DNA from: an uncultured Flavobacterium sp.
GTDB taxonomy: Bacteria; Bacteroidota; Bacteroidia; Flavobacteriales; Flavobacteriaceae
Assembly (NCBI GenBank): GCA_943912855.1
Contig: CALTVC010000002.1
Location: 124,001 to 188,000 of the forward strand
Direction of reading: 5' to 3'
Length of the DNA stretch: 64,000 bases
Part shown: positions 8,956 through 17,197 of the stretch, one piece after another
Layout of the letters: each line of letters opens with the position of its first letter
Position numbering within the stretch: the stretch's first letter is position 1
Made by a program: the position numbers and the translations under genes
The notes under the pieces: generated by a model
Databases searched by the model: none
Told to the model about the DNA's origin: nothing
The model's input: the letters and a program-made list of their open reading frames with translations, nothing else

Positions 8956-8986
8956 TTGCACACAAAAACTTTCTTTTTTACTTTTA
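8956..8986 (+). promoter_or_regulatory. Putative promoter of the dienelactone-hydrolase-like gene
   Basis: TTG (8956-8958), 20-base spacer, then TACTTTTA (8979-8986), one mismatch to TAnnTTTG, 18 bases before the ATG. Confidence 0.5.
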
Positions 8987-9004
8987 CAGTAAACATCACT
9001 CATT

Positions 9005-9865
9005 ATGAAGAAGCTTTTATTGCTGCCTGTTTTACTTATGGCAATGCAATCTTTTGGTCAACAAAAAATTACTCCGATAACGTATAAAGAAGGAGGGCAA
9101 AAATTAAATGGTTTTGTGGGAGTGCCTTCAAAACTTTCAAGAATAAAATCAGGAATACTTGTATTACCTGCATGGCTTGGCATAAACAATCATAGCAAAG
9201 AGGTAGCCGAAAAATTAACTAAAAGGGGATATTACACTTTTGTTGCAGATATATATGGTGAAGGCAAATACCCAGCCGATGTTAAACAGGCAGGCGAACA
9301 ATCAGGATACTACAAAAGCCATCCTGAAGCGTATCAGAAACGTATAAAGGCTGCAATGGACGAGCTTATAAAAGCCGGAGCAGATCCTGAAAAAATAGTT
9401 GTAATAGGCTATTGTTTTGGAGGTACCGGAGCTCTTGAAGCTGCCCGCGGTGGCCTAAATGTAAAGGCTGTGGTAAGTTTTCATGGAGGTTTAGGCAAGG
9501 ATGCCGGAAGACCAAATAAAGAAATTAAACCAATGGTATTAGCACTTCATGGCGCAGATGATCCGTATGTGCCTCAAAAAGACATTGACGGTTTCATTAA
9601 AGAAATGAAAGAAGGAAAAGCTGACTGGCAATTAACTTACTACAGCGGAGCAGTACACGCTTTTACAGAAAAAGAGGCTGGTAATGATAATAGTAAGGGG
9701 GCGGCTTACAATGAAAATGCAGATAGACGTTCTTGGTCAGAATTACTTCTTTTCCTTAAAGAGGTATTTAAAGATGATAGAAAGTTATTCTCAAATCAAA
9801 ATAGTAAACCTCTTAACTTAAATGAACAGGGAAGCAAAAAAACTTCAGAGAAAGACGACGAATAG
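9005..9865 (+). CDS. Dienelactone hydrolase family protein, secreted
   Basis: 286 residues. A signal peptide (1-18, ending SFG) indicates export. The alpha/beta-hydrolase core shows the dienelactone-hydrolase nucleophile elbow GYCFGG with Cys137, then Asp186 in GADDPYVP and His218 in GAVHAF, so a complete Cys-Asp-His triad. The classic enzyme hydrolyses dienelactone in chloroaromatic breakdown, but exported Bacteroidota members have no known substrate. The last 30 residues are polar and charged, beyond the usual fold. It is a single-gene unit ending in a 24-base perfect stem-loop. Confidence 0.85.
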   Translation: MKKLLLLPVLLMAMQSFGQQKITPITYKEGGQKLNGFVGVPSKLSRIKSGILVLPAWLGINNHSKEVAEKLTKRGYYTFVADIYGEGKYPADVKQAGEQSGYYKSHPEAYQKRIKAAMDELIKAGADPEKIVVIGYCFGGTGALEAARGGLNVKAVVSFHGGLGKDAGRPNKEIKPMVLALHGADDPYVPQKDIDGFIKEMKEGKADWQLTYYSGAVHAFTEKEAGNDNSKGAAYNENADRRSWSELLLFLKEVFKDDRKLFSNQNSKPLNLNEQGSKKTSEKDDE

Positions 9866-9870
9866 TAAAC

Positions 9871-9927
9871 AAAATATAAACGTATACAGCCCTGTAATTT
9901 TTGCAGGGCTGTATACGTTTATATTTT
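9871..9927. terminator. Very long perfect stem-loop terminator
   Basis: Perfect 24-base arms (9871-9894 and 9904-9927) with a 9-base loop; the outer part is AT-rich, the inner part GC-rich. It starts 5 bases after the stop codon and ends 22 bases before the next start. Confidence 0.8.
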
Positions 9928-9949
9928 GGCATAAAATAAAATCCGTTAT

Positions 9950-10978
9950 ATGAGAAAAACTTCAATCATAGCTTTATTTTCCGTGTTGTTCCTTGCTTGT
10001 GGTGCAGGAAAAAACACAAAGAAAAACATTGAAAATGCGCCCGTAGAAAAATACATTAATTCCATAACACCACAGGAGCTTAAAAAACACCTTTACATAG
10101 TGGCTGCTGATTCTATGGAAGGTAGAAATACAGGAACTTCCGGGCAAAAAAAGGCAGGAAAATACCTTATTAGCCAGTACGAAGCAAATGGAATTTCTTT
10201 TCCAAAAGGGGCTGAAGGCTGGTATCAGAAAGTGCCATCAGAATTTATGTCCAAAGCATTTAGCCCTAAACTTAATGATTCTGAAAACATTTGGGCATTC
10301 ATAGAAGGTACAGAAAAACCGGAAGAAATACTGGTAATATCTGCACACTACGACCACGTAGGAATGAAAAATGGCGAAGTATTTAACGGAGCTGATGATG
10401 ATGGGTCGGGTACGGTAGCGCTACAGGAAATAGCCCAGGCTTTTATGGAGGCAAAAAAAGAAGGTTACGGCCCGAAACGCTCTATATTATTCTTGCATGT
10501 AACAGGTGAAGAACATGGACTACACGGCTCTCGCTATTATAGCGAGCACCCATTATTTCCTATTGCAAGTACCATTGCCGATCTTAACATAGATATGATA
10601 GGCCGTAGAGATGATGATCATAAAGATAATGGCAACTATGTATATGTAATAGGCTCTGATCGTCTTAGTACCGATTTACATAACATTAATGAAGCAGCAA
10701 ATACTAAATATACTAAGCTGAATTTAGATTACAAGTATAACGCAAGGACTGATATAAACCAGTTTTATTATCGTTCAGATCATTACAATTTTGCAAAAAA
10801 AGGCATACCTATCATTTTTTACTTTAACGGCGTACACGCAGATTACCACAAAGCTACAGATACACCAGATAAGATAGAATATGACTTGCTGGCAAAAAGG
10901 GCGCAACTTGCTTTTGCTACTGCCTGGGAACTCGCTAATAGAGAAAACAGACCTGTTGTAGATAAAGGAGGTAAATAA
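9950..10978 (+). CDS. M28 family zinc metallopeptidase lipoprotein
   Basis: 342 residues. A lipoprotein signal with LAC lipobox (C17) anchors it in a membrane. The M28 zinc-peptidase motifs are in order: SAHYDHVG (H133, D135), NGADDDGSG (D149/D150), GEEHG (E187/E188, the base and ligand), NIDMIGR (D215), and a C-terminal HADYHKATDT His. This is the two-zinc aminopeptidase set, complete. It likely trims peptides at the cell surface or in the periplasm. The gene starts 22 bases after a terminator, so its promoter must overlap that stem-loop or readthrough occurs. Confidence 0.88.
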   Translation: MRKTSIIALFSVLFLACGAGKNTKKNIENAPVEKYINSITPQELKKHLYIVAADSMEGRNTGTSGQKKAGKYLISQYEANGISFPKGAEGWYQKVPSEFMSKAFSPKLNDSENIWAFIEGTEKPEEILVISAHYDHVGMKNGEVFNGADDDGSGTVALQEIAQAFMEAKKEGYGPKRSILFLHVTGEEHGLHGSRYYSEHPLFPIASTIADLNIDMIGRRDDDHKDNGNYVYVIGSDRLSTDLHNINEAANTKYTKLNLDYKYNARTDINQFYYRSDHYNFAKKGIPIIFYFNGVHADYHKATDTPDKIEYDLLAKRAQLAFATAWELANRENRPVVDKGGK

Positions 10979-10997
10979 TATTTGTGCATAAAAAACT

Positions 10998-11036
10998 AAA
11001 AAGGTCATAACCAGAATATCTGATTATGACCTTTTT
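10998..11036. terminator. Bidirectional terminator
   Basis: Perfect 13-base arms (10998-11010 and 11024-11036) with an extra inner CAGA/TCTG pairing and T-runs on both strands, between convergent genes. Confidence 0.85.
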
Positions 11037-11053
11037 ATTGGCATATAATTATA

Positions 11054-13951
11054 CTACTTATCAATTATCGCTTCCTGTATTACCTTCTGTATGTCTTCCC
11101 TAATGTTACCCTTGCTCAGTTTGTTATCTGAAGATTCCGGATAGGTACGGTTACTCAGAAATACGTATACGATGTCTGTTTCCGGATCGGCCCATGCCAT
11201 GGTTCCGGTAAAACCTGTATGCCCAAAACTGCTCTTAGACACACACCCACACGTAGGCCCCGAAGCACCAAGTTGCGGCTTATCGAACCCTAAACCACGA
11301 CGGTTGCCCTCATTGCAGGCATAGCAGGTATTAAAGGTGTCAAATGTTTTTGCAGAGAAGTAATGCCTGCCACCGTAGTAGCCTTTTTGCAGGTACATCT
11401 GCATTATCTTGGCTACATCAAGACTGTTGCTAAACACACCCGCATGCCCGGCAACACCCCCCATCATAGCGGCTGCCATATCGTGCACATAGCCTTGCAC
11501 TACCTGATAACGGAAATAGTTATCTACTTCAGTTGGTGGTATTACGTTACACTCAAATTTATTAAGCGGATTGTATGTAGTTGTCGTAGCACCAAGCGGT
11601 TTAAAGAAATTGGTATCTGCCAAAACATCCAGCGTTTGCCCAGTCTTAGCCTCAAGGTATTCTTTTAGCAGTATCAGGTTAAAGTCACTGTATTTGTACT
11701 CTTTTTTGGCAAGTAACGTACTGCTTGCTATTTTGTCTATCATTATCTTAGGATAATCGGCACGCAGGTAGAGGTTCTCGGCAACATGAACCGGGAACTC
11801 CGGCGATGCCACGCTCCTGTAGTATAGCGAATCAGGGTGTGCAAGCGAGTCAAGCGTTTCTTTATAAAACGGCTGCCATGCCTGAAAACGCGATTGGTGC
11901 AAGAGCATATCCTTTACCGTAATGTTCTTCTTATCCGTATCCTGAAACTGCGGTAATATATGACCAAGCCTGTCTTCCAGCTTGAGGTGGCCTTTGTCGT
12001 ACTGCTGCATGATGTTTGGCAAAGTACCCAATATTTTAGAGAGCGATGCTACATCATAAATATCGGTATTCTTAACAGGCGTAGTATTATCATAGGTTTG
12101 GTAACCGAATGATTTTTGGTAAACAACCTTACCATGCCTGGCTACAAGCACCTGGCAGCCCGGTGTCATCTTTTCCTTAATGGCTTTTTGGGCAATAGCA
12201 TCTATCTGTTTCAGCTTAACCGAACTCAGCCCCACGTTTTCAGGTGTGGTAAAACCAAGTCGTTCCAAAGGTTTTGTATGAAGCGCCTGATTAACCTTAA
12301 ACCCACCCGCCGAAACCTGCATAGCGCCTTTACTGCCTATAGCCCCAAAAATAATCTCGGCAGCTACCGTATTGGCAAAAATATTATTTTGGTGCGCCTG
12401 TACAACCACCTTAATATTCTTGAAATTCTTAATGTTATTCAGTGTATATGGTTTGGCAAATGAGGTAAGGATCACCTTTTTGTTCTTCGCTATGGTATCC
12501 AGCCATTGCAGTTCCTTATTGCTGTAATCGTGTTTTTTCCAGGCACCGTCCGCCTTATGATAGCCCACAATTACCGTGGTATACTTTTTCAGCTCATCCA
12601 TGAGTTGTGGCAGGCTGTCACGTTTTACTTCGGTAACGGCAGTGTATTTTTTTAGGGCTTCAACATACTGACTGCTATCGTCATCACCCAGTTTTACAAA
12701 CGCAATGGTTTCCGATTCAAGATTAGCTATCGGCAATATGGTTTCCTCGTTCTTTACTACCGTAACCGCATCTTCATACAGTTTGTAGCTAAGGTCATCG
12801 TATTTAGACGCGTTAAGGTCGGCAAACAGGTTTTTAAGATTAATCGGCGTAACTTTTGTAAGCCCAATGCGATGTTTGTATGCCAATATCTTTTTAACCG
12901 AATATTCCAAACGCTCATCGCTCAGTACACTATCGGTGTACGCCTGACGGAAACGCTCTACCGCTACGGGTACGTTTTCGGCAAAAAGCAACACGTCATT
13001 GCCTGCAAGGAACGCTTCCACGTCTATGTCGCCCGGTTGCATATATCCGCTAGCGCCTTTCATGTTAAGCGCATCGGTAAAAATAAGTCCTTCAAAGCCC
13101 ATTTTCCCCTGAACCAGACGTGTTATGGTATTGTACGATAATGAGGTGGGTAATCCGGGAGTTGGCTCTAGCGCAGGCACCTGAAGGTGCGCCACCATAA
13201 TACTCGAAAGTCCTTGCTTAAACATCGAATAATACGGATACAGCTCCGTAGACTCAATGCGTTTTTCATCAAAGTTTACCGCAGGCAACCCATAATGACT
13301 GTCCGTAGCCGTATCGCCATGCCCCGGGAAGTGCTTGCCTGTAGCATAAATTCCGCCTTCCTGTATGCCTTTCATCAGAGCCAAAGCCCTGTTGCTTACA
13401 TTCAGTTTGTCCTCGCCAAACGAACGATTACCAATGATGGGGTTAGCCGGATTGGTATTAATGTCTACCACAGGTGCAAAGTTAAAATGGATACCCATAC
13501 GCTTTGCCTGTTCCGCCATTTGCATGCCCATTTTGTGCAGCAGGTTCATATCCTGTACCGCGCCAAGAGTCATGTTCCAGGGATAACGGTAGGTAGAATC
13601 AAGCCTCATGCTAAGCCCCCATTCAGCATCAATGCCTATGAATAGCGGCAACTTGCTTTCCTTTTGGTAACGGTTTGTAAGCTTAGCCTGACGATACGGT
13701 CCTCCCTGAAAGAAGATGAGTCCGCCTATCTTGTAATCTTTTATAAGCTTGTCCACGCCCTTAACGTGTGCAGAGTCTTTGTTAGAATACGCCGCCACCA
13801 TAAATAGCTGACCCACACGTTCTTCAAAGCTCATACTGTTGTATACGCTGTCGGTCCATTTTTTTTCCGCGTCTGATTTAAACACAAGCGGTTTATGCTG
13901 CGCAAATGCAGACTGTAATGCCAATAAACAAATTAAGACGTAAAACCTCAT
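11054..13951 (-). CDS. Fusion of GH3 beta-N-acetylglucosaminidase and serine beta-lactamase-like hydrolase
   Basis: 965 residues with a signal peptide (1-17). Residues 35-365 form a glycoside hydrolase family 3 domain of NagZ type: the KHFPGHGDT motif (206-214) supplies the catalytic His/Asp pair and the nucleophile Asp is D293 in FTDALNMKGA. A GH3 C-terminal-like domain spans about 390-560. Residues 570-960 form a class C beta-lactamase/esterase fold with S636-L-S-K639, Y754-S-D, and HTG (911-913). This two-enzyme layout fits muropeptide processing in the periplasm: one domain cleaves GlcNAc-anhydroMurNAc, the other may act on peptide, ester or amide groups. Both active sites look intact. 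Confidence 0.88.
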   Translation of the reverse strand: MRFYVLICLLALQSAFAQHKPLVFKSDAEKKWTDSVYNSMSFEERVGQLFMVAAYSNKDSAHVKGVDKLIKDYKIGGLIFFQGGPYRQAKLTNRYQKESKLPLFIGIDAEWGLSMRLDSTYRYPWNMTLGAVQDMNLLHKMGMQMAEQAKRMGIHFNFAPVVDINTNPANPIIGNRSFGEDKLNVSNRALALMKGIQEGGIYATGKHFPGHGDTATDSHYGLPAVNFDEKRIESTELYPYYSMFKQGLSSIMVAHLQVPALEPTPGLPTSLSYNTITRLVQGKMGFEGLIFTDALNMKGASGYMQPGDIDVEAFLAGNDVLLFAENVPVAVERFRQAYTDSVLSDERLEYSVKKILAYKHRIGLTKVTPINLKNLFADLNASKYDDLSYKLYEDAVTVVKNEETILPIANLESETIAFVKLGDDDSSQYVEALKKYTAVTEVKRDSLPQLMDELKKYTTVIVGYHKADGAWKKHDYSNKELQWLDTIAKNKKVILTSFAKPYTLNNIKNFKNIKVVVQAHQNNIFANTVAAEIIFGAIGSKGAMQVSAGGFKVNQALHTKPLERLGFTTPENVGLSSVKLKQIDAIAQKAIKEKMTPGCQVLVARHGKVVYQKSFGYQTYDNTTPVKNTDIYDVASLSKILGTLPNIMQQYDKGHLKLEDRLGHILPQFQDTDKKNITVKDMLLHQSRFQAWQPFYKETLDSLAHPDSLYYRSVASPEFPVHVAENLYLRADYPKIMIDKIASSTLLAKKEYKYSDFNLILLKEYLEAKTGQTLDVLADTNFFKPLGATTTTYNPLNKFECNVIPPTEVDNYFRYQVVQGYVHDMAAAMMGGVAGHAGVFSNSLDVAKIMQMYLQKGYYGGRHYFSAKTFDTFNTCYACNEGNRRGLGFDKPQLGASGPTCGCVSKSSFGHTGFTGTMAWADPETDIVYVFLSNRTYPESSDNKLSKGNIREDIQKVIQEAIIDK

Positions 13952-13975
13952 TAATAATCGTATATATATTTAAAC

Positions 13976-14011
13976 AGCAAATCATCATTATGTTTATAAT
14001 GATGATTTGCT
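13976..14011. terminator. Stem-loop terminator after the Fe-S cluster operon
   Basis: Perfect 16-base arms (13976-13991 and 13996-14011) with loop GTTT. It follows the last gene of the leftward block and precedes the GH3-fusion gene. Confidence 0.75.
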
Positions 14012-14037
14012 ATCGAAATTTTGTTATTTAACTGTTC

Positions 14038-14520
14038 TTAAAAAAAGCGGCTGTGCCAGCTTTCTCCCGCCGGAACTTCCCAATAATCCTGCCACTCGCC
14101 TACTGTGTTTACCAAATTATTAAACACAATGGTGTTAGCCGAAACCGACTTATCTTTTGCAAGTTTCTTAAACTCTATAAGCGGCTTGTGGGTAATGAAC
14201 TCACCCTGCTTAAAGGTTACGTTCATTTTATCCAGCAGGTCTACACCATATTTTTGCTCCAGCTGTTGTATAAAATGCACTGAAGCATCTATACTACAAC
14301 CCGTAGCCGACTGGCTGTCCTGGTTTACCGCCAGTATAATAAACCTGTCGTATTTTATAAGGTACGAAGCCTCCAGCCCTGTACCGTGTGCTGCCCACTG
14401 CTCTACAAAAGCTTTTACGGCGGCATCTATTTCGGCAACTTCTACTTCACTAAGCTTCCTGTTGCTCTGGTAAATCCATATTTTAGATTCTTCAGGAAGC
14501 GTATCAAACGGAACGTACAT
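14038..14520 (-). CDS. Conserved Bacteroidota protein often labelled ABC transporter ATPase
   Basis: 160 residues, cytosolic. The family is widespread in Flavobacteria and is commonly named an ABC transporter ATPase, but there is no Walker A, Walker B or signature motif here, so that name is not supported by sequence. Visible features: a conserved WIYQSNRKLSE start, CSIDASVHFIQQLE in the middle, and an aromatic/His-rich C-terminus (WQDYWEVP, SWHSRFF). It is the last gene of a leftward unit and starts 18 bases after the CCG Fe-S gene, which suggests a role with that protein. Function unknown. Confidence 0.7.
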   Translation of the reverse strand: MYVPFDTLPEESKIWIYQSNRKLSEVEVAEIDAAVKAFVEQWAAHGTGLEASYLIKYDRFIILAVNQDSQSATGCSIDASVHFIQQLEQKYGVDLLDKMNVTFKQGEFITHKPLIEFKKLAKDKSVSANTIVFNNLVNTVGEWQDYWEVPAGESWHSRFF

Positions 14521-14538
14521 AATCGTTTCTCCTAATTG

Positions 14539-15330
14539 TTATAAATCTTTTGCATTGGCAATAAGCTCTGCCACATCAAGCACTTTAACGTCGTGCTCCC
14601 TGTTTTTGGCTTTCACACCATCTGTAAGCATGGTATTACAAAACGGGCAACCTGCAGCTATGATTTCGGGCTGGGTATCCAGCGCGTCTTCCGTGCGCTC
14701 CACGTTTACATCCTTATTGCCTTTTTCGGGTTCTTTAAACATCTGCGCGCCACCGGCACCACAACAAAGGCCGTTGCGTCGGCTACGCTTCATTTCTACA
14801 AGCTCGGCATCCAGTTTTTCAATCAGGGTACGTGGTGCTTCGTAGATATTATTGGCTCTGCCAAGATAGCACGGGTCATGGAAGGTAATTTTCTTGCCTT
14901 TAAACTGCCCGCCCTCTATGCTCAGCCTGCCATCGTCTAATAACGATTTAAGGAACTCGGTATGGTGCACTACTTCGTAGGTACCGCCAAGCCCCGGATA
15001 TTCGTTTTTAATGGTATTAAAACAGTGTGGACAAGCCGTAACTATTTTTTTTACTTCGTAAGCATTAAGCACTTCAATGTTCATCATGGCCTGCATCTGG
15101 AACAGGAACTCGTTACCGGCACGCTTTGCAGGGTCGCCCGTACAGCTTTCTTCCGTTCCTAACACGGCAAATGGTACACCCGCGCTGTTAAGCAACTTAA
15201 CAAACGCTTTGGTAATACGTTTTGCCCTATCGTCAAAACTGCCTGAACAGCCTACCCAGAAAAGTACTTCTGGTTGTTGTCCGGCGGCCATCATATCGGC
15301 CATTGTAGGTACATTAATGCTTTCGCTCAT
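14539..15330 (-). CDS. CCG-domain Fe-S/heterodisulfide-reductase-like protein
   Basis: 263 residues, cytosolic. Two CCG-type cysteine segments are visible: CPHCFN with DPCYLGR, and CCGAGG with CPFC near the C-terminus; an N-terminal WVGCSGSFDDR is also typical. This matches the catalytic/Fe-S subunit of HdrD/GlpC/LutA-like oxidoreductases, which bind a non-cubane or [4Fe-4S] centre. Next to the membrane Fe-S protein (two genes upstream), it likely forms the soluble half of a membrane electron-transfer pair; donor and acceptor are unknown. It is separated from the HAD gene by 5 bases. Confidence 0.82.
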   Translation of the reverse strand: MSESINVPTMADMMAAGQQPEVLFWVGCSGSFDDRAKRITKAFVKLLNSAGVPFAVLGTEESCTGDPAKRAGNEFLFQMQAMMNIEVLNAYEVKKIVTACPHCFNTIKNEYPGLGGTYEVVHHTEFLKSLLDDGRLSIEGGQFKGKKITFHDPCYLGRANNIYEAPRTLIEKLDAELVEMKRSRRNGLCCGAGGAQMFKEPEKGNKDVNVERTEDALDTQPEIIAAGCPFCNTMLTDGVKAKNREHDVKVLDVAELIANAKDL

Positions 15331-15335
15331 AAGTA

Positions 15336-15788
15336 TTAGTCTTGGTCATGATTACCATCGTCAAAAACCTGGATGGTAACTTCTTTATCTATCAGTTCGG
15401 TAAATTTACCTCTGTAACGTGTAGCCTTAACCAGGTGGTTGTCTATCCAGTGGTAGTTACCACCACGTGGTTTGCCCATAAGCATACCGTGGTATTTAAA
15501 GCCATGTTTGTTAAGCCACTCTTCGGTAACCTGGCGGTGCGCCTCGGTACGTGAGGTAAAAAAGAATATAATGTGCCCTTCGTCATACCAGCGGTTCAGG
15601 GTTTCCAGTGCGTCCGGGTACAGCTCAGCCGTAACCATCCTTTCCGGCTCCTCGTTTGGTATGTCGTCGCAAATTGTTCCGTCAATATCTATCAGATAGT
15701 TCTTAATGCCCGCAGGGAGTATTGGGCTTACATGCTCACCGTTCTCGGTAAGCTGCTGAAGGTTCTTGTCGATGTCTTCTGCTCTCAT
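15336..15788 (-). CDS. HAD-superfamily phosphatase-like protein
   Basis: 150 residues from ATG 15788; a TTG two codons upstream is less likely as start. HAD motif I is DIDGTICDD, motif II is the FFFTSRTEAH strand with the Ser/Thr, and motif IV is the late VFDDGNHD acidic pair. The small size leaves little cap. Similar Bacteroidota proteins are often called phosphoheptose isomerase, but no SIS fold is visible here. Likely a small phosphate-ester hydrolase. It sits between two Fe-S genes with 5 and 35 base gaps, so it is presumably co-transcribed; the metabolic reason is not known. Confidence 0.7.
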   Translation of the reverse strand: MRAEDIDKNLQQLTENGEHVSPILPAGIKNYLIDIDGTICDDIPNEEPERMVTAELYPDALETLNRWYDEGHIIFFFTSRTEAHRQVTEEWLNKHGFKYHGMLMGKPRGGNYHWIDNHLVKATRYRGKFTELIDKEVTIQVFDDGNHDQD

Positions 15789-15823
15789 TGTCAATGACTA
15801 ATTTAAATACCGTTAAATATATA

Positions 15824-17155
15824 TTACAACTCTTCTTTCCAGTTCAGGCGATCCATTTGGCTGTATTGCCAAGGAGCACCGTTATTTTCCACATTACTCA
15901 TCATGCCGTTAAGCTCTGTAGGCGCCGCACTCTGCTCCATAACCAGATAACGCCTCATGTCCATAATAATAGACAGCGGGTCTATGTTAACCGGACAAGC
16001 CTCAACACAGCCGTTGCAGGTAGTACATGCCCAAAGCTCCTCCGGGGTAATGTAGTCGTTTAGCAATGCTTTACCATCATCAACAAATGTGCCGTTGTTA
16101 GCATCCATATTACGGCCTACTTCCTCAAGCCTGTCGCGGGTCTTCATCATTATAAGCCTTGGGGAAAGCTGCTTGCCGGTAAGGTTAGCCGGACACGATG
16201 AAGTACACCTGCCACACTCTGTACAGGTATAGGCATTAAGCAATTGTACCCAGTTAAGGTCTTGCACGTCGCTGGCGCCAAACTTGGCAGGTGCTTCTCC
16301 TTCGGCGGCAGGCGGTGCTGCGGCAAAAGGGTCGGCATTAGGATCCATCATCAACTTTACTTCGGCAGTAACCGAATCAAGGTTGTCAAATTTACCCTTA
16401 GGTTCCAGCTTGGCAAAATACGTATTAGGGAATGCCAGCAGTATGTGTAAATGTTTAGAATAATACAGGTAGTTCATGAACACAAATATGCCCGAAATGT
16501 GCATCCACCAGCATACGCGTTCTATGATTTCTACCGCTTCAGGACTCATGCCTCCAAAAATTGGAGATAGTAAACCTGAAATAGGGAAAGCGCCCGCAGC
16601 GTGATAATGCCCGAAACCAATACCTTGCAGGTAATGGTCGGCAGCATTCATTGTAAGAAACAGCAACATAAGTACTGTTTCAAAATACAGGATGTAGTTG
16701 GCATCATTTTTAGGCCAGCCTTTAAGGTCACCGTGAGCAAAACGCCACAGCTTGATAATGTTTCTGCGAATCCAGAAAATGGTTACAGAAACAATAACAC
16801 CTAAAGCCAGAACCTCAAACGAACCGATAAGGAAGTTGTAAAACCCGCCCATAAAGGCAAAAAGCCTATGTGTACCGAATATGCCGTCGACGATAATCTC
16901 CAGCAATTCTATATTGATAAGCACAAAGCCCACATATACTATAATATGTAGTAATCCTGCCACAGGACGACGCACCATTTTGCTTTGCCCAAGGGCAATC
17001 ATAGCCATGTTGTTCCAGCGGGCAGACGGGTTGTCTGACCGGTTTACATCGCGGCCCAGCCTGATGTTACGGACAAGTTTTTTTACGTTTTTGGCAAAGA
17101 AACCAAAACCGGCTGCAAGCAACAATACAAACAGTACATTATCGATGTAGGCCAT
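15824..17155 (-). CDS. Membrane protein with two 4Fe-4S clusters (HdrE/HdrC- or GlpC-like electron transfer)
   Basis: 443 residues. The N-terminal half has about five transmembrane helices with His residues on them (for example HIIVYVGFV and WWMHISGIFVF), as in NarI/HdrE haem b subunits. A Pro/Ala-rich linker (about 270-285) leads to a ferredoxin-like domain with CTECGRCTSSCP and CTTCNGCVEACP, eight Cys for two [4Fe-4S] clusters. It likely moves electrons between a soluble CCG partner (encoded two genes downstream) and the quinone pool. It starts 42 bases after the MCE gene. Confidence 0.83.
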   Translation of the reverse strand: MAYIDNVLFVLLLAAGFGFFAKNVKKLVRNIRLGRDVNRSDNPSARWNNMAMIALGQSKMVRRPVAGLLHIIVYVGFVLINIELLEIIVDGIFGTHRLFAFMGGFYNFLIGSFEVLALGVIVSVTIFWIRRNIIKLWRFAHGDLKGWPKNDANYILYFETVLMLLFLTMNAADHYLQGIGFGHYHAAGAFPISGLLSPIFGGMSPEAVEIIERVCWWMHISGIFVFMNYLYYSKHLHILLAFPNTYFAKLEPKGKFDNLDSVTAEVKLMMDPNADPFAAAPPAAEGEAPAKFGASDVQDLNWVQLLNAYTCTECGRCTSSCPANLTGKQLSPRLIMMKTRDRLEEVGRNMDANNGTFVDDGKALLNDYITPEELWACTTCNGCVEACPVNIDPLSIIMDMRRYLVMEQSAAPTELNGMMSNVENNGAPWQYSQMDRLNWKEEL

Positions 17156-17197
17156 ATATCAAGGCGATTTATTCAACAAATATAAAAAAAAGTGTGA

